Assembly: GCF_003318255.1 (NCBI RefSeq)
Contig: NZ_QOCF01000019.1
Span: 62,001 to 126,000, forward strand
Direction of reading: 5' to 3'
Length of the DNA stretch: 64,000 nucleotides
Source of the DNA: Ruegeria sp. A3M17
Lineage (GTDB): Bacteria > Pseudomonadota > Alphaproteobacteria > Rhodobacterales > Rhodobacteraceae
Shown: positions 43,612-52,523 of the stretch, piece after piece
How the letters are laid out: the number at the start of each line of letters is the position of its first letter
Position numbering within the stretch: the stretch's first letter is position 1
The notes under the pieces: model-generated
Told to the model about the DNA's origin: nothing
The model's input: the letters and a program-made list of their open reading frames with translations, nothing else
Databases searched by the model: none
Position numbers and translations under genes: made by a program

Positions 43612-44175
43612 ATGCCCAAGATAAATGGGAACGAAATTCGCCCCGGAAATGTGCTTGAGCATAACGGCGGGCTATGGGCCGCAGTCAAAGTTGACCACGT
43701 AAAGCCCGGTAAAGGCGGCGCTTTTGCACAGGTCGAACTGCGCAATCTGCGCAATGGTTCGAAATTGAACGAGCGGTTCCGCTCGGCTGACAAAGTGGAA
43801 CGCGTGCGTCTTGAGCAGAAAGACCAGCAGTTTCTGTACGAATCTGACGGCATGCTGGTTTTCATGGATTCCGAGACATATGAGCAGATCGAACTGCCTG
43901 CGGAACTGCTGGGCGAACGCCGCCCGTTTCTGCAGGACGGCATGACAATTGTCGTCGAATTTTATGAAAGCGAGGCTCTGAACGCTACGGTGCCTCAGAA
44001 AGTGACCTGCAAGATCGTTGAGACCGAGCCTGTGGTCAAAGGTCAGACCGCCGCGAATTCGTTCAAGCCGGCCATTCTGGACAACGGTGTCAAAGTCATG
44101 GTGCCGCCATTTGTCGGTCAGGATGAGATGATCGTTGTGAACACCGAAACCATGGATTATTCCGAACGCGCCTAA
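43612..44175 (+). CDS. efp: Elongation factor P
   Basis: A 187-aa EF-P, which relieves ribosome stalling at polyproline. The N-terminal KOW-like domain carries the modification loop KPGKGGAF, with lysine at the tip, followed by two OB domains. A lysine tip points to EpmA-type beta-lysylation rather than the rhamnosyl-arginine form. No epmA lies in this window. An AAGGAT ribosome-binding site precedes the ATG, and a terminator lies at 44201. Confidence 0.97.
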   Translation: MPKINGNEIRPGNVLEHNGGLWAAVKVDHVKPGKGGAFAQVELRNLRNGSKLNERFRSADKVERVRLEQKDQQFLYESDGMLVFMDSETYEQIELPAELLGERRPFLQDGMTIVVEFYESEALNATVPQKVTCKIVETEPVVKGQTAANSFKPAILDNGVKVMVPPFVGQDEMIVVNTETMDYSERA

Positions 44176-44200
44176 CCACGCGTTTGCCAGAGTAAAGAAG

Positions 44201-44231
44201 AACCGTGTGGACCCGTGCCGCGCGGTTTTAT
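44201..44231. terminator. Rho-independent terminator downstream of efp
   Basis: The stem AACCGTGTGG/CCGCGCGGTT (10 bp, with G-U pairs) has an ACCCGTG loop followed by TTATTT. It ends the efp transcript just before the convergent ABC-type gene. Confidence 0.8.
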
Positions 44232-44234
44232 TTG

Positions 44235-45179
44235 TCAGCTGCCCCGTCTGATTTGGCGATACCGTTCGGGGTTGGGGCCAAACAGTTCAAGCATCAGTTC
44301 ATACTTGATGCGATTGGCGCTGACCTGCCGGTAAAAGGCGATCAGGAATGCCGTGGGGCCCTGAATGCGGCTGAGGCCGCTTGTGGCGGCGACCACAGTG
44401 CCGACATCCGTTTTCCCGTTCAGAACCAAATAACCACCCAACATAAGGACGCCGACGGTTCCGGCTCCGTTTATGACGCTCAGTAGAAACTTGGCCGAAA
44501 GCTTCCAGATGAACATCCTGCGCCGTGTTTCGTAGATATCGTCGAACTGCGCCTCAACCTCGCGCGCGATTTCATTGATCTGCTCGATGTTCAACTTGTC
44601 CGTGGCTCCGCGCAATATCCGGACACGCTCGGCGACAAACACGTTCACCTTGCGTTGGGACACCAGCACGATGATGATCTGCGGCACGATCATCGAAAAG
44701 GCGATCATGCCCAGCCCCGGTTGCGTTGACGAGATATAGCCGATCACACTGATCAACGTGCCGATTTGAACGACCGGGTCCGAGAACGCGCCGCCCGCGA
44801 ATTTCCCCAGCTCTTCTGCCTCGGCTGAAATCGCCGTGGTCATTGTGCCCGTGCGCATCGTTTCGCCCGAGACATTGATATCTGAGGCGCGCAGCAGCAG
44901 CCTTTGGCGGATCATGCGGATCAGGTCTTCGCCCAACGTTCCCGCGCGATAGCTCAAAAGCCACTTTAGGGCGAGGCTGAGTAAGATGACCGACATCATT
45001 CCAGCACCCAGGTAGATCAGCCTGTCCGTGCTTACGTCGGCCGAGGTTAGGTGGTTGATGATGTCGCGCTGAAACTCCAGCGGAACTGCAGCCAGACCCG
45101 CGATTGCGATGGACAGAACGATGAGGATGATCTGTCGTCCGGCGCTGGCGCGCCAGATTGCCCTGTATAGCTGGAACAT
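44235..45179 (-). CDS. Orphan ABC-exporter membrane-domain protein
   Basis: A 314-aa protein corresponding only to the six-helix ABC exporter transmembrane region. It begins YRAIWRASAGRQIILIVLSIAIAGLAAVPLEFQRDIINHL and has the usual cytoplasmic loops with ETRRRMFIWKLSAKF. It stops before any Walker A, so no nucleotide-binding domain is attached and no separate ATPase gene is adjacent. The frame ends in a clean stop close to the efp terminator. It may be a naturally split or degenerate exporter that needs a partner elsewhere. Confidence 0.82.
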   Translation of the reverse strand: MFQLYRAIWRASAGRQIILIVLSIAIAGLAAVPLEFQRDIINHLTSADVSTDRLIYLGAGMMSVILLSLALKWLLSYRAGTLGEDLIRMIRQRLLLRASDINVSGETMRTGTMTTAISAEAEELGKFAGGAFSDPVVQIGTLISVIGYISSTQPGLGMIAFSMIVPQIIIVLVSQRKVNVFVAERVRILRGATDKLNIEQINEIAREVEAQFDDIYETRRRMFIWKLSAKFLLSVINGAGTVGVLMLGGYLVLNGKTDVGTVVAATSGLSRIQGPTAFLIAFYRQVSANRIKYELMLELFGPNPERYRQIRRGS

Positions 45180-45285
45180 ACGTGCATCCGGATTGCTGAA
45201 TTCAAACCAGTGTGACAGCGCACTTGGCTATGTTCAAACCACGCCAATTCAGTCAGCTGATCAGCCGTGCCGGTTCGGCAACACG

Positions 45286-46023
45286 TTAAGTGTCCAACTG
45301 TATGGTGGCGTCGCCGGCCTGCATGTCGTCACCCACGCGGTCCAATCGCAAATAGGCGATCCCGCGGCCATTGGATTGGGTGAACAATGTACCGGCCGGT
45401 TTTCCGCCGGAAGTAATCGCAGTTCCAACCGCTGCAGACCCAGCGACGCTAACGCTGCGCAGACCTTTGCGCAGTTCAGTCTTGTGTTTCATCCGCGCGG
45501 TGACTTCTTGCCCGACATAACAGCCTTTCTTGAAGTCCAAGCCGTTTAGCGCCTCGAACCCGGCCTCAAGAATATAGCTGTCAGGGGTCAGTTCGATTCC
45601 GGTTTCGGGAATGCAGTGCCGCACGCGGATTGCATCCCAATCGGTGCCGTCATCGCTTTCTGCACCCTCTGTATATGCCCTCCAACCCATATCCGGGTGC
45701 CTTGGGTCGGGCAGGGCGCCTTCGGGGGCAGGGCCAGTGCCGCGCTGCAGGCTCAGGCCGCTGTCTTCAATACTGACATCTGCGCGTAGCTTGTACATGC
45801 CCAACCGTTTGGCAAATCCATCGGCAAGGACTTCGGCAACATCCAGCAAAACCGCGTCACCCTCGCGCTTCAGGAAGAAGTCCGCCAGGTATTTGCCTTG
45901 TGGGGTCAGTAGGGCGGCGTAGACCAGCCCATTGTCCAACCCTGCAATATCGTTGGTGATCAACCCTTGAAGAAAGCTGTCGGTGTCCGAGCCGCTCAGG
46001 CGCAATATTCGGCGGTTGGGCAT
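45286..46023 (-). CDS. ygfZ: YgfZ/GcvT-family folate-binding protein
   Basis: A 245-aa YgfZ (IbaG/GcvT-fold) protein that helps with iron-sulfur cluster assembly in a folate-dependent manner. The family signature KKGCYVGQEVTARM, with its conserved cysteine, is present. The protein begins MPNRRILRLSGSDTDSFLQGLITNDI, also typical. It is single-copy and divergent from the glycosyltransferase gene with 74 bp between. Confidence 0.94.
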   Translation of the reverse strand: MPNRRILRLSGSDTDSFLQGLITNDIAGLDNGLVYAALLTPQGKYLADFFLKREGDAVLLDVAEVLADGFAKRLGMYKLRADVSIEDSGLSLQRGTGPAPEGALPDPRHPDMGWRAYTEGAESDDGTDWDAIRVRHCIPETGIELTPDSYILEAGFEALNGLDFKKGCYVGQEVTARMKHKTELRKGLRSVSVAGSAAVGTAITSGGKPAGTLFTQSNGRGIAYLRLDRVGDDMQAGDATIQLDT

Positions 46024-46097
46024 CTGGGTTGTCCTCGTCTTTTCCTCGGACCTCGTGATATAGGAGTTTCCGCTGCCATGACCAGAGGGTTTCCGCC

Positions 46098-46772
46098 GTG
46101 CCTGCGCCGATTAGCATCGTTATCCCGACCCTTAAGTCGGAAGGAACCCTTCCCGCGACCCTTGCGGCCTTGATGGAAGGCCTGCATGCGGGGCTGATCC
46201 GCGAATTGATCGTCTCGGACGGTGGGTCGACTGATCAGACGCTAAAGATTGCGGATGAGGCCGGGGCTGAGATTGTGACAGGGCCACCTTCGCGCGGGGG
46301 GCAATTGGCCCGAGGATGCGCCGCAGCCAAAGGGGACTGGCTGTTGGTCCTGCACGCGGACACGGTTTTGCAAGCGGGGTGGAGCAAGGTCGTAGGCGAC
46401 CACCTTGGCACTGGAACCCCGGCGGCGTTTCGCTTGGCGTTTCGGGCGTCGGGCTTTGCGCCGACATGGGTGGCGGGCTGGGCCAACGTGCGCAGTCGTC
46501 TGTTTAGCCTGCCGTATGGCGATCAGGGCCTGTTGGTCCCGGGTGCGATGTATCGAAAGGTGGGGGGTTTTCCTGATCAACCCTTGATGGAGGACGTCGC
46601 TTTGGTCCGGAGCTTGCGCGGCATCACTTTGCTGCCCAGCCGGGCCGTTACGAGCGCGGATCGCTATGAGCGTGCGGGCTGGTTGCGTCGGGGAGGGCGG
46701 AACCTGTGGACTCTGACGCGGTATTTTCTGGGGGCAGATCCTGCGAAGTTGGCGCAGGACTATCGGCGCTGA
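46098..46772 (+). CDS. Family 2 glycosyltransferase (TIGR04283-like)
   Basis: A 224-aa GT-A glycosyltransferase: ISIVIPTLKSEGTLPATLAAL, then LIVSDGGSTDQT and WLLVLHADTVL, where HAD takes the DxD position. This matches the TIGR04283 group. The substrate is unknown. The last 125 bp overlap the 3' end of the opposite-strand gene at 46648, an unusually long convergent overlap. Confidence 0.9.
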   Translation: MPAPISIVIPTLKSEGTLPATLAALMEGLHAGLIRELIVSDGGSTDQTLKIADEAGAEIVTGPPSRGGQLARGCAAAKGDWLLVLHADTVLQAGWSKVVGDHLGTGTPAAFRLAFRASGFAPTWVAGWANVRSRLFSLPYGDQGLLVPGAMYRKVGGFPDQPLMEDVALVRSLRGITLLPSRAVTSADRYERAGWLRRGGRNLWTLTRYFLGADPAKLAQDYRR

Positions 46773-47535
46773 GCGACGCGCGCAGCTCGACCACGGATTT
46801 GCCCAACCGGAAAGGCGCCGCGAAACTGACCAGACATAGCGCGATGATCTGCAGCACAAGTATATGCGCATTGTCCTGCAGATATTCCCATTCGTCCTTC
46901 AACTTGCCGACCTGTTCCACCAGATCATCATAGCTTTGCGCCAGGATCAGGTAATCGCCAGCAATCGCGGGGACCTTGCGGCGCATATTGTCGATCGCGG
47001 CCTGAGTCATGTCGTCCAACGTGGTAAAGACTAGGAACTGATCGATGTTGAACGCATCAGCCTTGTCGGCCATTGCGCGCATTTCGTCCTGTTCGTCTTT
47101 TGCCTGACCGCCAAACAGAAAATGCAGCCCCTGCAGTGGCGCGACCTCATTTGTGACTGCGATGAACAATGGCAGGTCGGCATTACTGGCGGTTGAGGCC
47201 GACAGGAATTCGACCTTTTCGCACAGCACTTCGGTATCCGGGTCAAAAGCCGGGTCGCAAAACCGCAACCGGAATCGCGCGGCATCGCGGTCAAAGGCCA
47301 GCCCAGCGGCATAAGCCACGTCTATCTGGCGGTCCAGTCGCGAGCTATCCGAAGTGTAAAGTCCGGCCAAAACCGCGACCAGCGCGCCAACTCCACCCAG
47401 CACAACCCAGACGAGGTCCGCTAGTTTCCAGGCACGATGCCCGGCGGGTTTACGGAAAAGAAAGGCGGTGCCAATCAATCCAATCAGAAAGAACAGGATC
47501 AAAAGCGGCAGTTGGTTTTGGGTCACGAAACTCAT
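46648..47535 (-). CDS. Hypothetical membrane protein, 295 aa
   Basis: Two N-terminal transmembrane helices (LPLLILFFLIGLIGTAFLF and LADLVWVVLGGVGALVAVLAG) are followed by a ~150-residue extracytoplasmic region. A third helix (ILVLQIIALCLVSFAAPF) and a cytoplasmic Ser/Pro-rich tail complete it. I do not recognise the family. The ATG at 47535 (MSFVTQNQ) is preferred over 47580. The tail overlaps the glycosyltransferase gene on the other strand, so the C-terminus may have drifted or extended. Confidence 0.75.
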   Translation of the reverse strand: MSFVTQNQLPLLILFFLIGLIGTAFLFRKPAGHRAWKLADLVWVVLGGVGALVAVLAGLYTSDSSRLDRQIDVAYAAGLAFDRDAARFRLRFCDPAFDPDTEVLCEKVEFLSASTASNADLPLFIAVTNEVAPLQGLHFLFGGQAKDEQDEMRAMADKADAFNIDQFLVFTTLDDMTQAAIDNMRRKVPAIAGDYLILAQSYDDLVEQVGKLKDEWEYLQDNAHILVLQIIALCLVSFAAPFRLGKSVVELRASLSADSPAPTSQDLPPENTASESTGSALPDATSPHAHSDPRS

Positions 47536-47613
47536 GCCTTCAAAGTGACGGCCTGCCATGCGGCTGGCAACACTCCTCACGCTCAGTTGTTCCTTTTGGG
47601 TGGTAAAAAGCCG

Positions 47614-48483
47614 TTATGAGCCCGAGCTTTGGCCGAATTTCCGGAACAGTTTGGTCCGGTCAAATGCCTGTTCCAGCTCATCCGTGCGCTCTTTAACCGA
47701 ATCCCACAGCCTTTCTTGTACTTCGGCGATGACGCATTCCATCAGAACCAGAATGGCTGCCATTGAATCCCACGCGGACGGCACGGCAATGCGTGCTGCA
47801 AAGGTGTGCTTTGCCAACCGGTGAATGGGTGAGCGCCATTGATCAGTGAACAGGACGATTTCGGCCCCACGTTCATGGCACAACTGGCCGATCAGTAGTG
47901 ACGCGTTTTCATAGCGGCGCACGTCTAGCGTCACCAGCACATCATCCTTGCGTATGTCCAGCAAGTCATGCGTCCACGATGCCGCAACGGGCAGCAGTCG
48001 GACATCCGGGCGGATCATCTGCAGGTGCAGGTACAGGTATTGTGCCAACGTACCGGTAATGCGCCCGCCGGTTATGAATATGCGCCGGTTTGGATCACAT
48101 AACAGATTGCAGAAGCTGTCGAATTCACCGGGGTCGACCTCATCAATCGTGCGTTTTTGATTGGCGAGAGTCTGTTGGGAATACCGGTTCAGGATGTGTT
48201 CTTCGGGCAGGTCGTTCTGCCACAGGTCACGTTTTGCGACCGGGCCCGAGATCATCTCTTTCACCTCACCCCGCAGGGCGGCCTGAAACTGCGGATAGCC
48301 GTCAAAGCCGGTTTTCTGCAGCATCCGTGCGACGGTCGTGGTCGAAACCGAGGCCGTGCTGGCCAATTCGGTAATACTGCCAAGGCCGGCCATGGGGTAG
48401 TCGTCCAGCAATACACTGACCAGCTGCCGCTCGGATGGAGTCATCTTGTCTTTCTGGGCCAGCAGCCTGTCCGTCACCCGCAC
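47614..48483 (-). CDS. MurR/RpiR-family transcriptional regulator
   Basis: A 289-aa regulator. The N-terminal HTH_6 domain reads MTPSERQLVSVLLDDYP...SITELASTASVSTTTVARMLQKTGF. A C-terminal SIS sugar/phosphate-binding domain follows (RRIFITGGRITGTLAQYLYLHLQMI). The start is GTG at 48483, preceded by an AGGAGG site. It is divergent from the amidohydrolase-TRAP operon, and two palindromes lie between. It therefore most likely controls that operon in response to a pathway metabolite. Confidence 0.93.
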   Translation of the reverse strand: MRVTDRLLAQKDKMTPSERQLVSVLLDDYPMAGLGSITELASTASVSTTTVARMLQKTGFDGYPQFQAALRGEVKEMISGPVAKRDLWQNDLPEEHILNRYSQQTLANQKRTIDEVDPGEFDSFCNLLCDPNRRIFITGGRITGTLAQYLYLHLQMIRPDVRLLPVAASWTHDLLDIRKDDVLVTLDVRRYENASLLIGQLCHERGAEIVLFTDQWRSPIHRLAKHTFAARIAVPSAWDSMAAILVLMECVIAEVQERLWDSVKERTDELEQAFDRTKLFRKFGQSSGS

Positions 48484-48517
48484 GCGGCGTTCCTCCTGTA
48501 TCTTTTCGATCTTAGTG

Positions 48518-48606
48518 TGAATAATTATTCAGCAAGATCAAGAGTGGTGAAATTTGTACAGGAAAAATATTGACAGGTTAAGGTCTCTTGTGGAAATTTT
48601 TCCACA
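48518..48606. promoter_or_regulatory. Divergent promoter with two candidate RpiR operators
   Basis: A perfect -35 TTGACA lies at 48570-48575 on the plus strand. An 18-bp palindrome, TGTGGAAATTTTTCCACA (48589-48606), covers the expected -10 region. A second palindrome, TGAATAATTATTCA (48518-48531), lies nearer the regulator gene. Both fit the TGnAA...TTnCA style of RpiR/HexR-type operators. Repressor binding would block both transcription units. Confidence 0.65.
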
Positions 48607-48637
48607 CGCATCTTAATTGGAATCACAAGGCGGTATT

Positions 48638-49393
48638 TTGGACTTCGGAACAGTCGTTCACACGGACACAGTGGATGGTCCCCTTTCGGTAATGCTGGTC
48701 TGCGAACACGCGTCCAGCCGCATTCCCGCGTTTTTGGGTGATATGGGATTGCCCGTGGACGCGCTTCAAAGCCACATCGCGTGGGATCCGGGGGCATTGG
48801 CTGTGGCCAAGCTGATGGCGGCACGCCTGTCGGCACCGCTGTTGTATGGCGGGGTGTCCCGGCTGGTCTATGACTGCAATCGCCCGCCCGAAGCCGCAGG
48901 GGCCATGCCGGCGCGCAGCGAGGACTATCAAATCCCAGCTAATGTCGATCTGTCCGAGGAAGAGCGCGAAAGCAGGATTGAGAGCATCTACCAACCCTTC
49001 AGCAGGGCGCTGTCTGAACTAATCTCTCAAAACGGGGATACGCTTGAACTTATGGTCACGGTCCACAGCTTTACACCAGTCTATCATGGTCAGACGCGTG
49101 AGGTGGAACTGGGCATATTACACGGGACGGACGACCGGTTCGCCCAGGCAATGATGATGACAGCACCCGCCGACCAACCCTATGAGACTTGCTTGAACGA
49201 GCCGTATTCGGCGGCGGACGGAGTTGCCCATACCCTTGACGCGCAGGCGCTGCCGAACGGGCTGTTGAACGTCATGATCGAGATCCGCAATGACCTGATA
49301 CAAACGCCCGAGCAGCAAGAGGCGATGGCCGACTGTCTGGCGTCATGGATCGCGCGGACCCTTGCAGAGTTTCAGAAAGGGGGCGCGGCGTGA
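48638..49393 (+). CDS. N-formylglutamate amidohydrolase-like enzyme
   Basis: A 251-aa (258 aa from the upstream TTG) FGase-family zinc hydrolase: VMLVCEHASSRIPAFLG near the start, SRLVYDCNRPP with the Asp and Arg of the family, and TVHSFTPVYHG with the metal His. FGases hydrolyse N-formyl-L-glutamate. Here the operon context suggests cleavage of a gamma-glutamyl or related acylated product. The start is taken as TTG 48638 after an AAGGCGG site, although TTG 48617 also keeps the frame. It overlaps dctQ by GTGA. Confidence 0.88.
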   Translation: MDFGTVVHTDTVDGPLSVMLVCEHASSRIPAFLGDMGLPVDALQSHIAWDPGALAVAKLMAARLSAPLLYGGVSRLVYDCNRPPEAAGAMPARSEDYQIPANVDLSEEERESRIESIYQPFSRALSELISQNGDTLELMVTVHSFTPVYHGQTREVELGILHGTDDRFAQAMMMTAPADQPYETCLNEPYSAADGVAHTLDAQALPNGLLNVMIEIRNDLIQTPEQQEAMADCLASWIARTLAEFQKGGAA

Positions 49394-49974
49394 TCAAAGC
49401 GATGGCGTCATATGTGCGGATCGTTGATGCGGTCAACTACCGGATCGGGCGGGTCATGATGTGGGGCCTGTTCGTGATGATGGGCATCCTGCTGTGGTCC
49501 TCGATCTCGAAAACGTTTTTCGTGCCATCGCATTGGACGCTAGAAATGGCGCAGTTTGCGATGGTGACCTATTACATTATGGGCGGACCGTATTCGATCC
49601 AGCTGGGATCGAACGTACGCATGGACTTGTTTTATCACAACTGGAGCCCGCACCGGAAAGCCTGGTTCGATGCCTTCACCGTTCTGCTGCTGATCTTCTA
49701 TCTGGGAGTTCTGTTTTATGGCGGGCTGGGTTCGACGGCCTACAGCCTTGGCTATTGGGGTGATGAACCGGTCTCCTACTTTTTCGGACTGTTGACGGGC
49801 AGTGAGGAAATTGGCCGGCTTGAACGCTCATCAACGGCGTGGCGGCCGTATATCTGGCCGGTCAAAACCATCATGGTGTTCGGCTTCTTCCTGATGCTGC
49901 TGCAGGCGATATCGGAATTTTTCAAAGACATAGCCCGGATCAACGGGCAGGAAATCGGGGTTTCGCGGGCATGA
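49390..49974 (+). CDS. dctQ: TRAP transporter small permease (DctQ type)
   Basis: A 194-aa four-helix DctQ subunit: RVMMWGLFVMMGILLWSSISKTFF, then EMAQFAMVTYYIMGGPYSIQLGSNVRMDLFY, the conserved family motif. It begins with a GTG overlapping the amidohydrolase stop and ends in an ATGA overlap with dctM. It is somewhat long because of an insert, YWGDEPVSYFFGLLTGSEEI. It works with DctM and DctP to import an organic substrate using the sodium gradient. Confidence 0.93.
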   Translation: MIKAMASYVRIVDAVNYRIGRVMMWGLFVMMGILLWSSISKTFFVPSHWTLEMAQFAMVTYYIMGGPYSIQLGSNVRMDLFYHNWSPHRKAWFDAFTVLLLIFYLGVLFYGGLGSTAYSLGYWGDEPVSYFFGLLTGSEEIGRLERSSTAWRPYIWPVKTIMVFGFFLMLLQAISEFFKDIARINGQEIGVSRA

Positions 49975-51290
49975 GCCAGGAATATATCGCCATCTTCATG
50001 TTCGCACTGATGATGCTGATGCTTTTCACAGGTCAGCGTGTCTTTGGTGCGATCGGTGCGGTGGCTACCATCGCTGCGCTGGCTTTGTGGGGCACAGGCG
50101 GGCAGGACATCACGTTCTCGGCCGCGATGAAGCTGATGAAATGGTATCCGCTGCTGACGCTGCCGATGTTTATTTTCATGGGCTATGTGCTCAGCGAAAG
50201 CCGGCTGGCGGATGACTTGTATAAGATGTTCCACGTCTGGATGGGGCCCATCAATGGTGGTCTGGCCATCGGCACCATCGGGTTGATGGTGCTGGTCTCG
50301 GCCATGAACGGCCTGAGCGTTGCAGGTATGGCCATTGGCGCGACCATTGCGCTGCCGGAACTGCTTCGGCGCGGCTACGACAAGACGATGGTGACCGGGG
50401 TCATTCAGGCGGGGTCCAGTCTTGGTATTCTGGTTCCACCCTCGGTGGTTCTGGTCCTCTATGCGATGATCGCGCGGCAACCTGTTGGGCAACTGTGGCT
50501 GGCGGGGATTATCCCCGGCCTGCTGATGGCCGCGATGTTCATTCTGTACATCTGGATCCGCTGCCGCATTCAGCCCGAGCTTGGCCCTGCGATGGAAGAC
50601 GCGCATGAGGTGCCGTGGGCCGAGAAGATCCGGCTGCTGGGGGCAGGGGCGCTGCCGCTGATCATCTTTGCGGCGATGATGGTGCCGTTTGTGAATGGCT
50701 GGACGTCACTGGTCGAAAGCTCAGCCATTGGGGCGCTGACCGCCTTGGCGGTGTCCGTCATCAAACGCCGCATGACATGGAAAATCTTTGAGGATTGCAC
50801 CAAGCAAACGCTGGCCATTTCTTGCATGTTCATGTGGATCATTCTGGCCGCGCTGGGCTTTGGGGCCGTATTTGACGGGCTGGGTGCGGTGAAAGCCATC
50901 GACAATCTGTTCACCGATCAACTGGGCTTGTCGCCTTGGATGATCCTGATTTTGATGCAGCTGAGCTTTATCGTCATGGGCACGTTCCTGGACGACACGG
51001 CGATGTTGGTCATCGTGGCACCGCTTTATGTCCCACTGGTCGGCGAGTTGGGCTTTGATCTGATCTGGTACGGGGTGCTTTATACGATCACGACGCAGAT
51101 CGCCTATATGACGCCGCCCTTCGGCTATAACTTGTTCCTGATGCGCGCGATGGCCCCACCCGAGATCACTCTGCGGGACATCTATGGCTCGATCTTCCCC
51201 TTTGTCGCGGTGATGGTGCTGGCGCTGACAATTATCATGATTTTCCCGGAAATCGCTCTGTGGTTGCCCGGATATGTATATGGAAATTAA
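49971..51290 (+). CDS. dctM: TRAP transporter large permease (DctM type)
   Basis: A 439-aa protein with about 12 helices. Conserved DctM motifs are LTLPMFIFMGYVL, AMNGLSVAGMAIGATIALPELLRRGYD, QAGSSLGILVPPSVVLVLYA, GTFLDDTAMLVIVAPL and YMTPPFGYNLFLM. It is the sodium-coupled transport subunit. The ATG at 49971 overlaps the dctQ stop. The solute-binding gene follows after 50 bp. Confidence 0.95.
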   Translation: MSQEYIAIFMFALMMLMLFTGQRVFGAIGAVATIAALALWGTGGQDITFSAAMKLMKWYPLLTLPMFIFMGYVLSESRLADDLYKMFHVWMGPINGGLAIGTIGLMVLVSAMNGLSVAGMAIGATIALPELLRRGYDKTMVTGVIQAGSSLGILVPPSVVLVLYAMIARQPVGQLWLAGIIPGLLMAAMFILYIWIRCRIQPELGPAMEDAHEVPWAEKIRLLGAGALPLIIFAAMMVPFVNGWTSLVESSAIGALTALAVSVIKRRMTWKIFEDCTKQTLAISCMFMWIILAALGFGAVFDGLGAVKAIDNLFTDQLGLSPWMILILMQLSFIVMGTFLDDTAMLVIVAPLYVPLVGELGFDLIWYGVLYTITTQIAYMTPPFGYNLFLMRAMAPPEITLRDIYGSIFPFVAVMVLALTIIMIFPEIALWLPGYVYGN

Positions 51291-51340
51291 CAAGAATGCT
51301 CGGTGAACGGGCACAGGAACTTTAACGGAGAGGAATTGAC

Positions 51341-52375
51341 ATGACGACAAGACGTAAGTTTCTGAAAACCGCTGGGGTCGGCGTAGCAGCCGCACCACTG
51401 GCGACGCCTGCCTTGGCGCAGAACAAGATTACATGGCGGATGCAGACCTATGCAGGTCCTGCGCTGGCTGAGCATGTGATTGATCCTGCGATCAAGATGT
51501 TCAACCAGATCGCCGGTGACCGGATGCAGATCGAGCTGTTCTATGCTGATCAGCTGGTTCCCACGGGAGAGCTGTTCCGCGCGATGCAGAAAGGCACTAT
51601 CGACGCGGTTCAGTCGGACGATGACTCGATGGCATCACCGACCGAAGTCACAGTGTTCGGTGGCTATTTCCCATTCGCTTCGCGCTATTCTCTGGACGTG
51701 CCTGTGCTGTTCAACCAGTGGGGCCTGAACGAGATTTGGGACGAGGAATACTCGAAGGTCGGCGTCAAGCACATCAGCGCCGGTGCATGGGACCCATGCC
51801 ACTTTGCGACCAAAGACCCGATCAATTCGTTGGCGGATATGAAGGGCAAGCGCATCTTCACCTTCCCGACGGCGGGGCGCTTCCTGTCTCAGTTCGGCGT
51901 CGTGCCGGTAACCCTGCCGTGGGAAGACATCGAGGTTGCGGTTCAAACGGGCGAACTGGACGGTATCGCTTGGTCGGGCATCACCGAAGACTACACCGTC
52001 GGCTGGGCCGATGTGACCAACTACTTCCTGACCAACAACGTGTCGGGTGCTTGGGCGGGTCACTTCTTTGCCAATATGGACCGCTGGAACGAGCTGCCCG
52101 AAGATCTGCAGACTCTGTTCAAGGTCTGCTGTGATCAGTCGCACTACTACCGTCAGTGGTGGTATTGGGGTGGTGAGGCAAATCTGCGCGTCAACGGCAC
52201 CAAGATGCAACTGACAACGATCCCGGACGAAGAATGGGTAACCGTTGAGGAAGCCGCCGTGAAGTTCTGGGACGAAGTAGCCGCCGAGTCCGAGACCAAA
52301 GCGAAAGTTGTCGACATCTTCAAGCGTTACAACGCCGAGATGCTAAAGGCCGGTCGGCCCTATCGTTACACTTAA
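51341..52375 (+). CDS. dctP: TRAP transporter solute-binding protein (DctP type), Tat signal
   Basis: A 344-aa periplasmic binding protein. The N-terminus MTTRRKFLKTAGVGVAAAPLATPALA is a twin-arginine signal, unusual but known for TRAP proteins. The mature part has the family segments YADQLVPTGELFRAMQKGTIDAVQSDDDS and KGKRIFTFPTAGRFLSQFGVVPVTLPWEDIEVAVQTGELDGI. This is the region where an Arg usually grips a carboxylate, here GRFL. A GAGAGGAA site precedes the ATG. The substrate is not known from sequence. Confidence 0.95.
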   Translation: MTTRRKFLKTAGVGVAAAPLATPALAQNKITWRMQTYAGPALAEHVIDPAIKMFNQIAGDRMQIELFYADQLVPTGELFRAMQKGTIDAVQSDDDSMASPTEVTVFGGYFPFASRYSLDVPVLFNQWGLNEIWDEEYSKVGVKHISAGAWDPCHFATKDPINSLADMKGKRIFTFPTAGRFLSQFGVVPVTLPWEDIEVAVQTGELDGIAWSGITEDYTVGWADVTNYFLTNNVSGAWAGHFFANMDRWNELPEDLQTLFKVCCDQSHYYRQWWYWGGEANLRVNGTKMQLTTIPDEEWVTVEEAAVKFWDEVAAESETKAKVVDIFKRYNAEMLKAGRPYRYT

Positions 52376-52387
52376 GAAACCCTTCTT

Positions 52388-52417
52388 CCCGACGCGTGGG
52401 GCACCCCGTGCGTCGGG
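52388..52417 (+). terminator. Strong hairpin after dctP
   Basis: A near-perfect 14-bp stem, CCCGACGCGTGGGG/CCCCGTGCGTCGGG (two G-U pairs), lies 13 bp after the dctP stop. It is not followed by a T-run, so it may act as an mRNA 3' end stabiliser or a weak terminator. Confidence 0.6.
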
Positions 52418-52523
52418 ATTGGACATCAATAAGCGACACCATTTATGCTCTCGTCTGTTCCAAGAATAGAAAAACGAAACCGGAAGCACATTTGTGCGCA
52501 CCGGTCAGACGAGGTTTGAACAT

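Noticed and set aside
49776..51398. Long minus-strand frames opposite the TRAP permease genes
   Set aside because: They are Gln/His/Arg-rich antisense shadows of the membrane-protein coding sequence.
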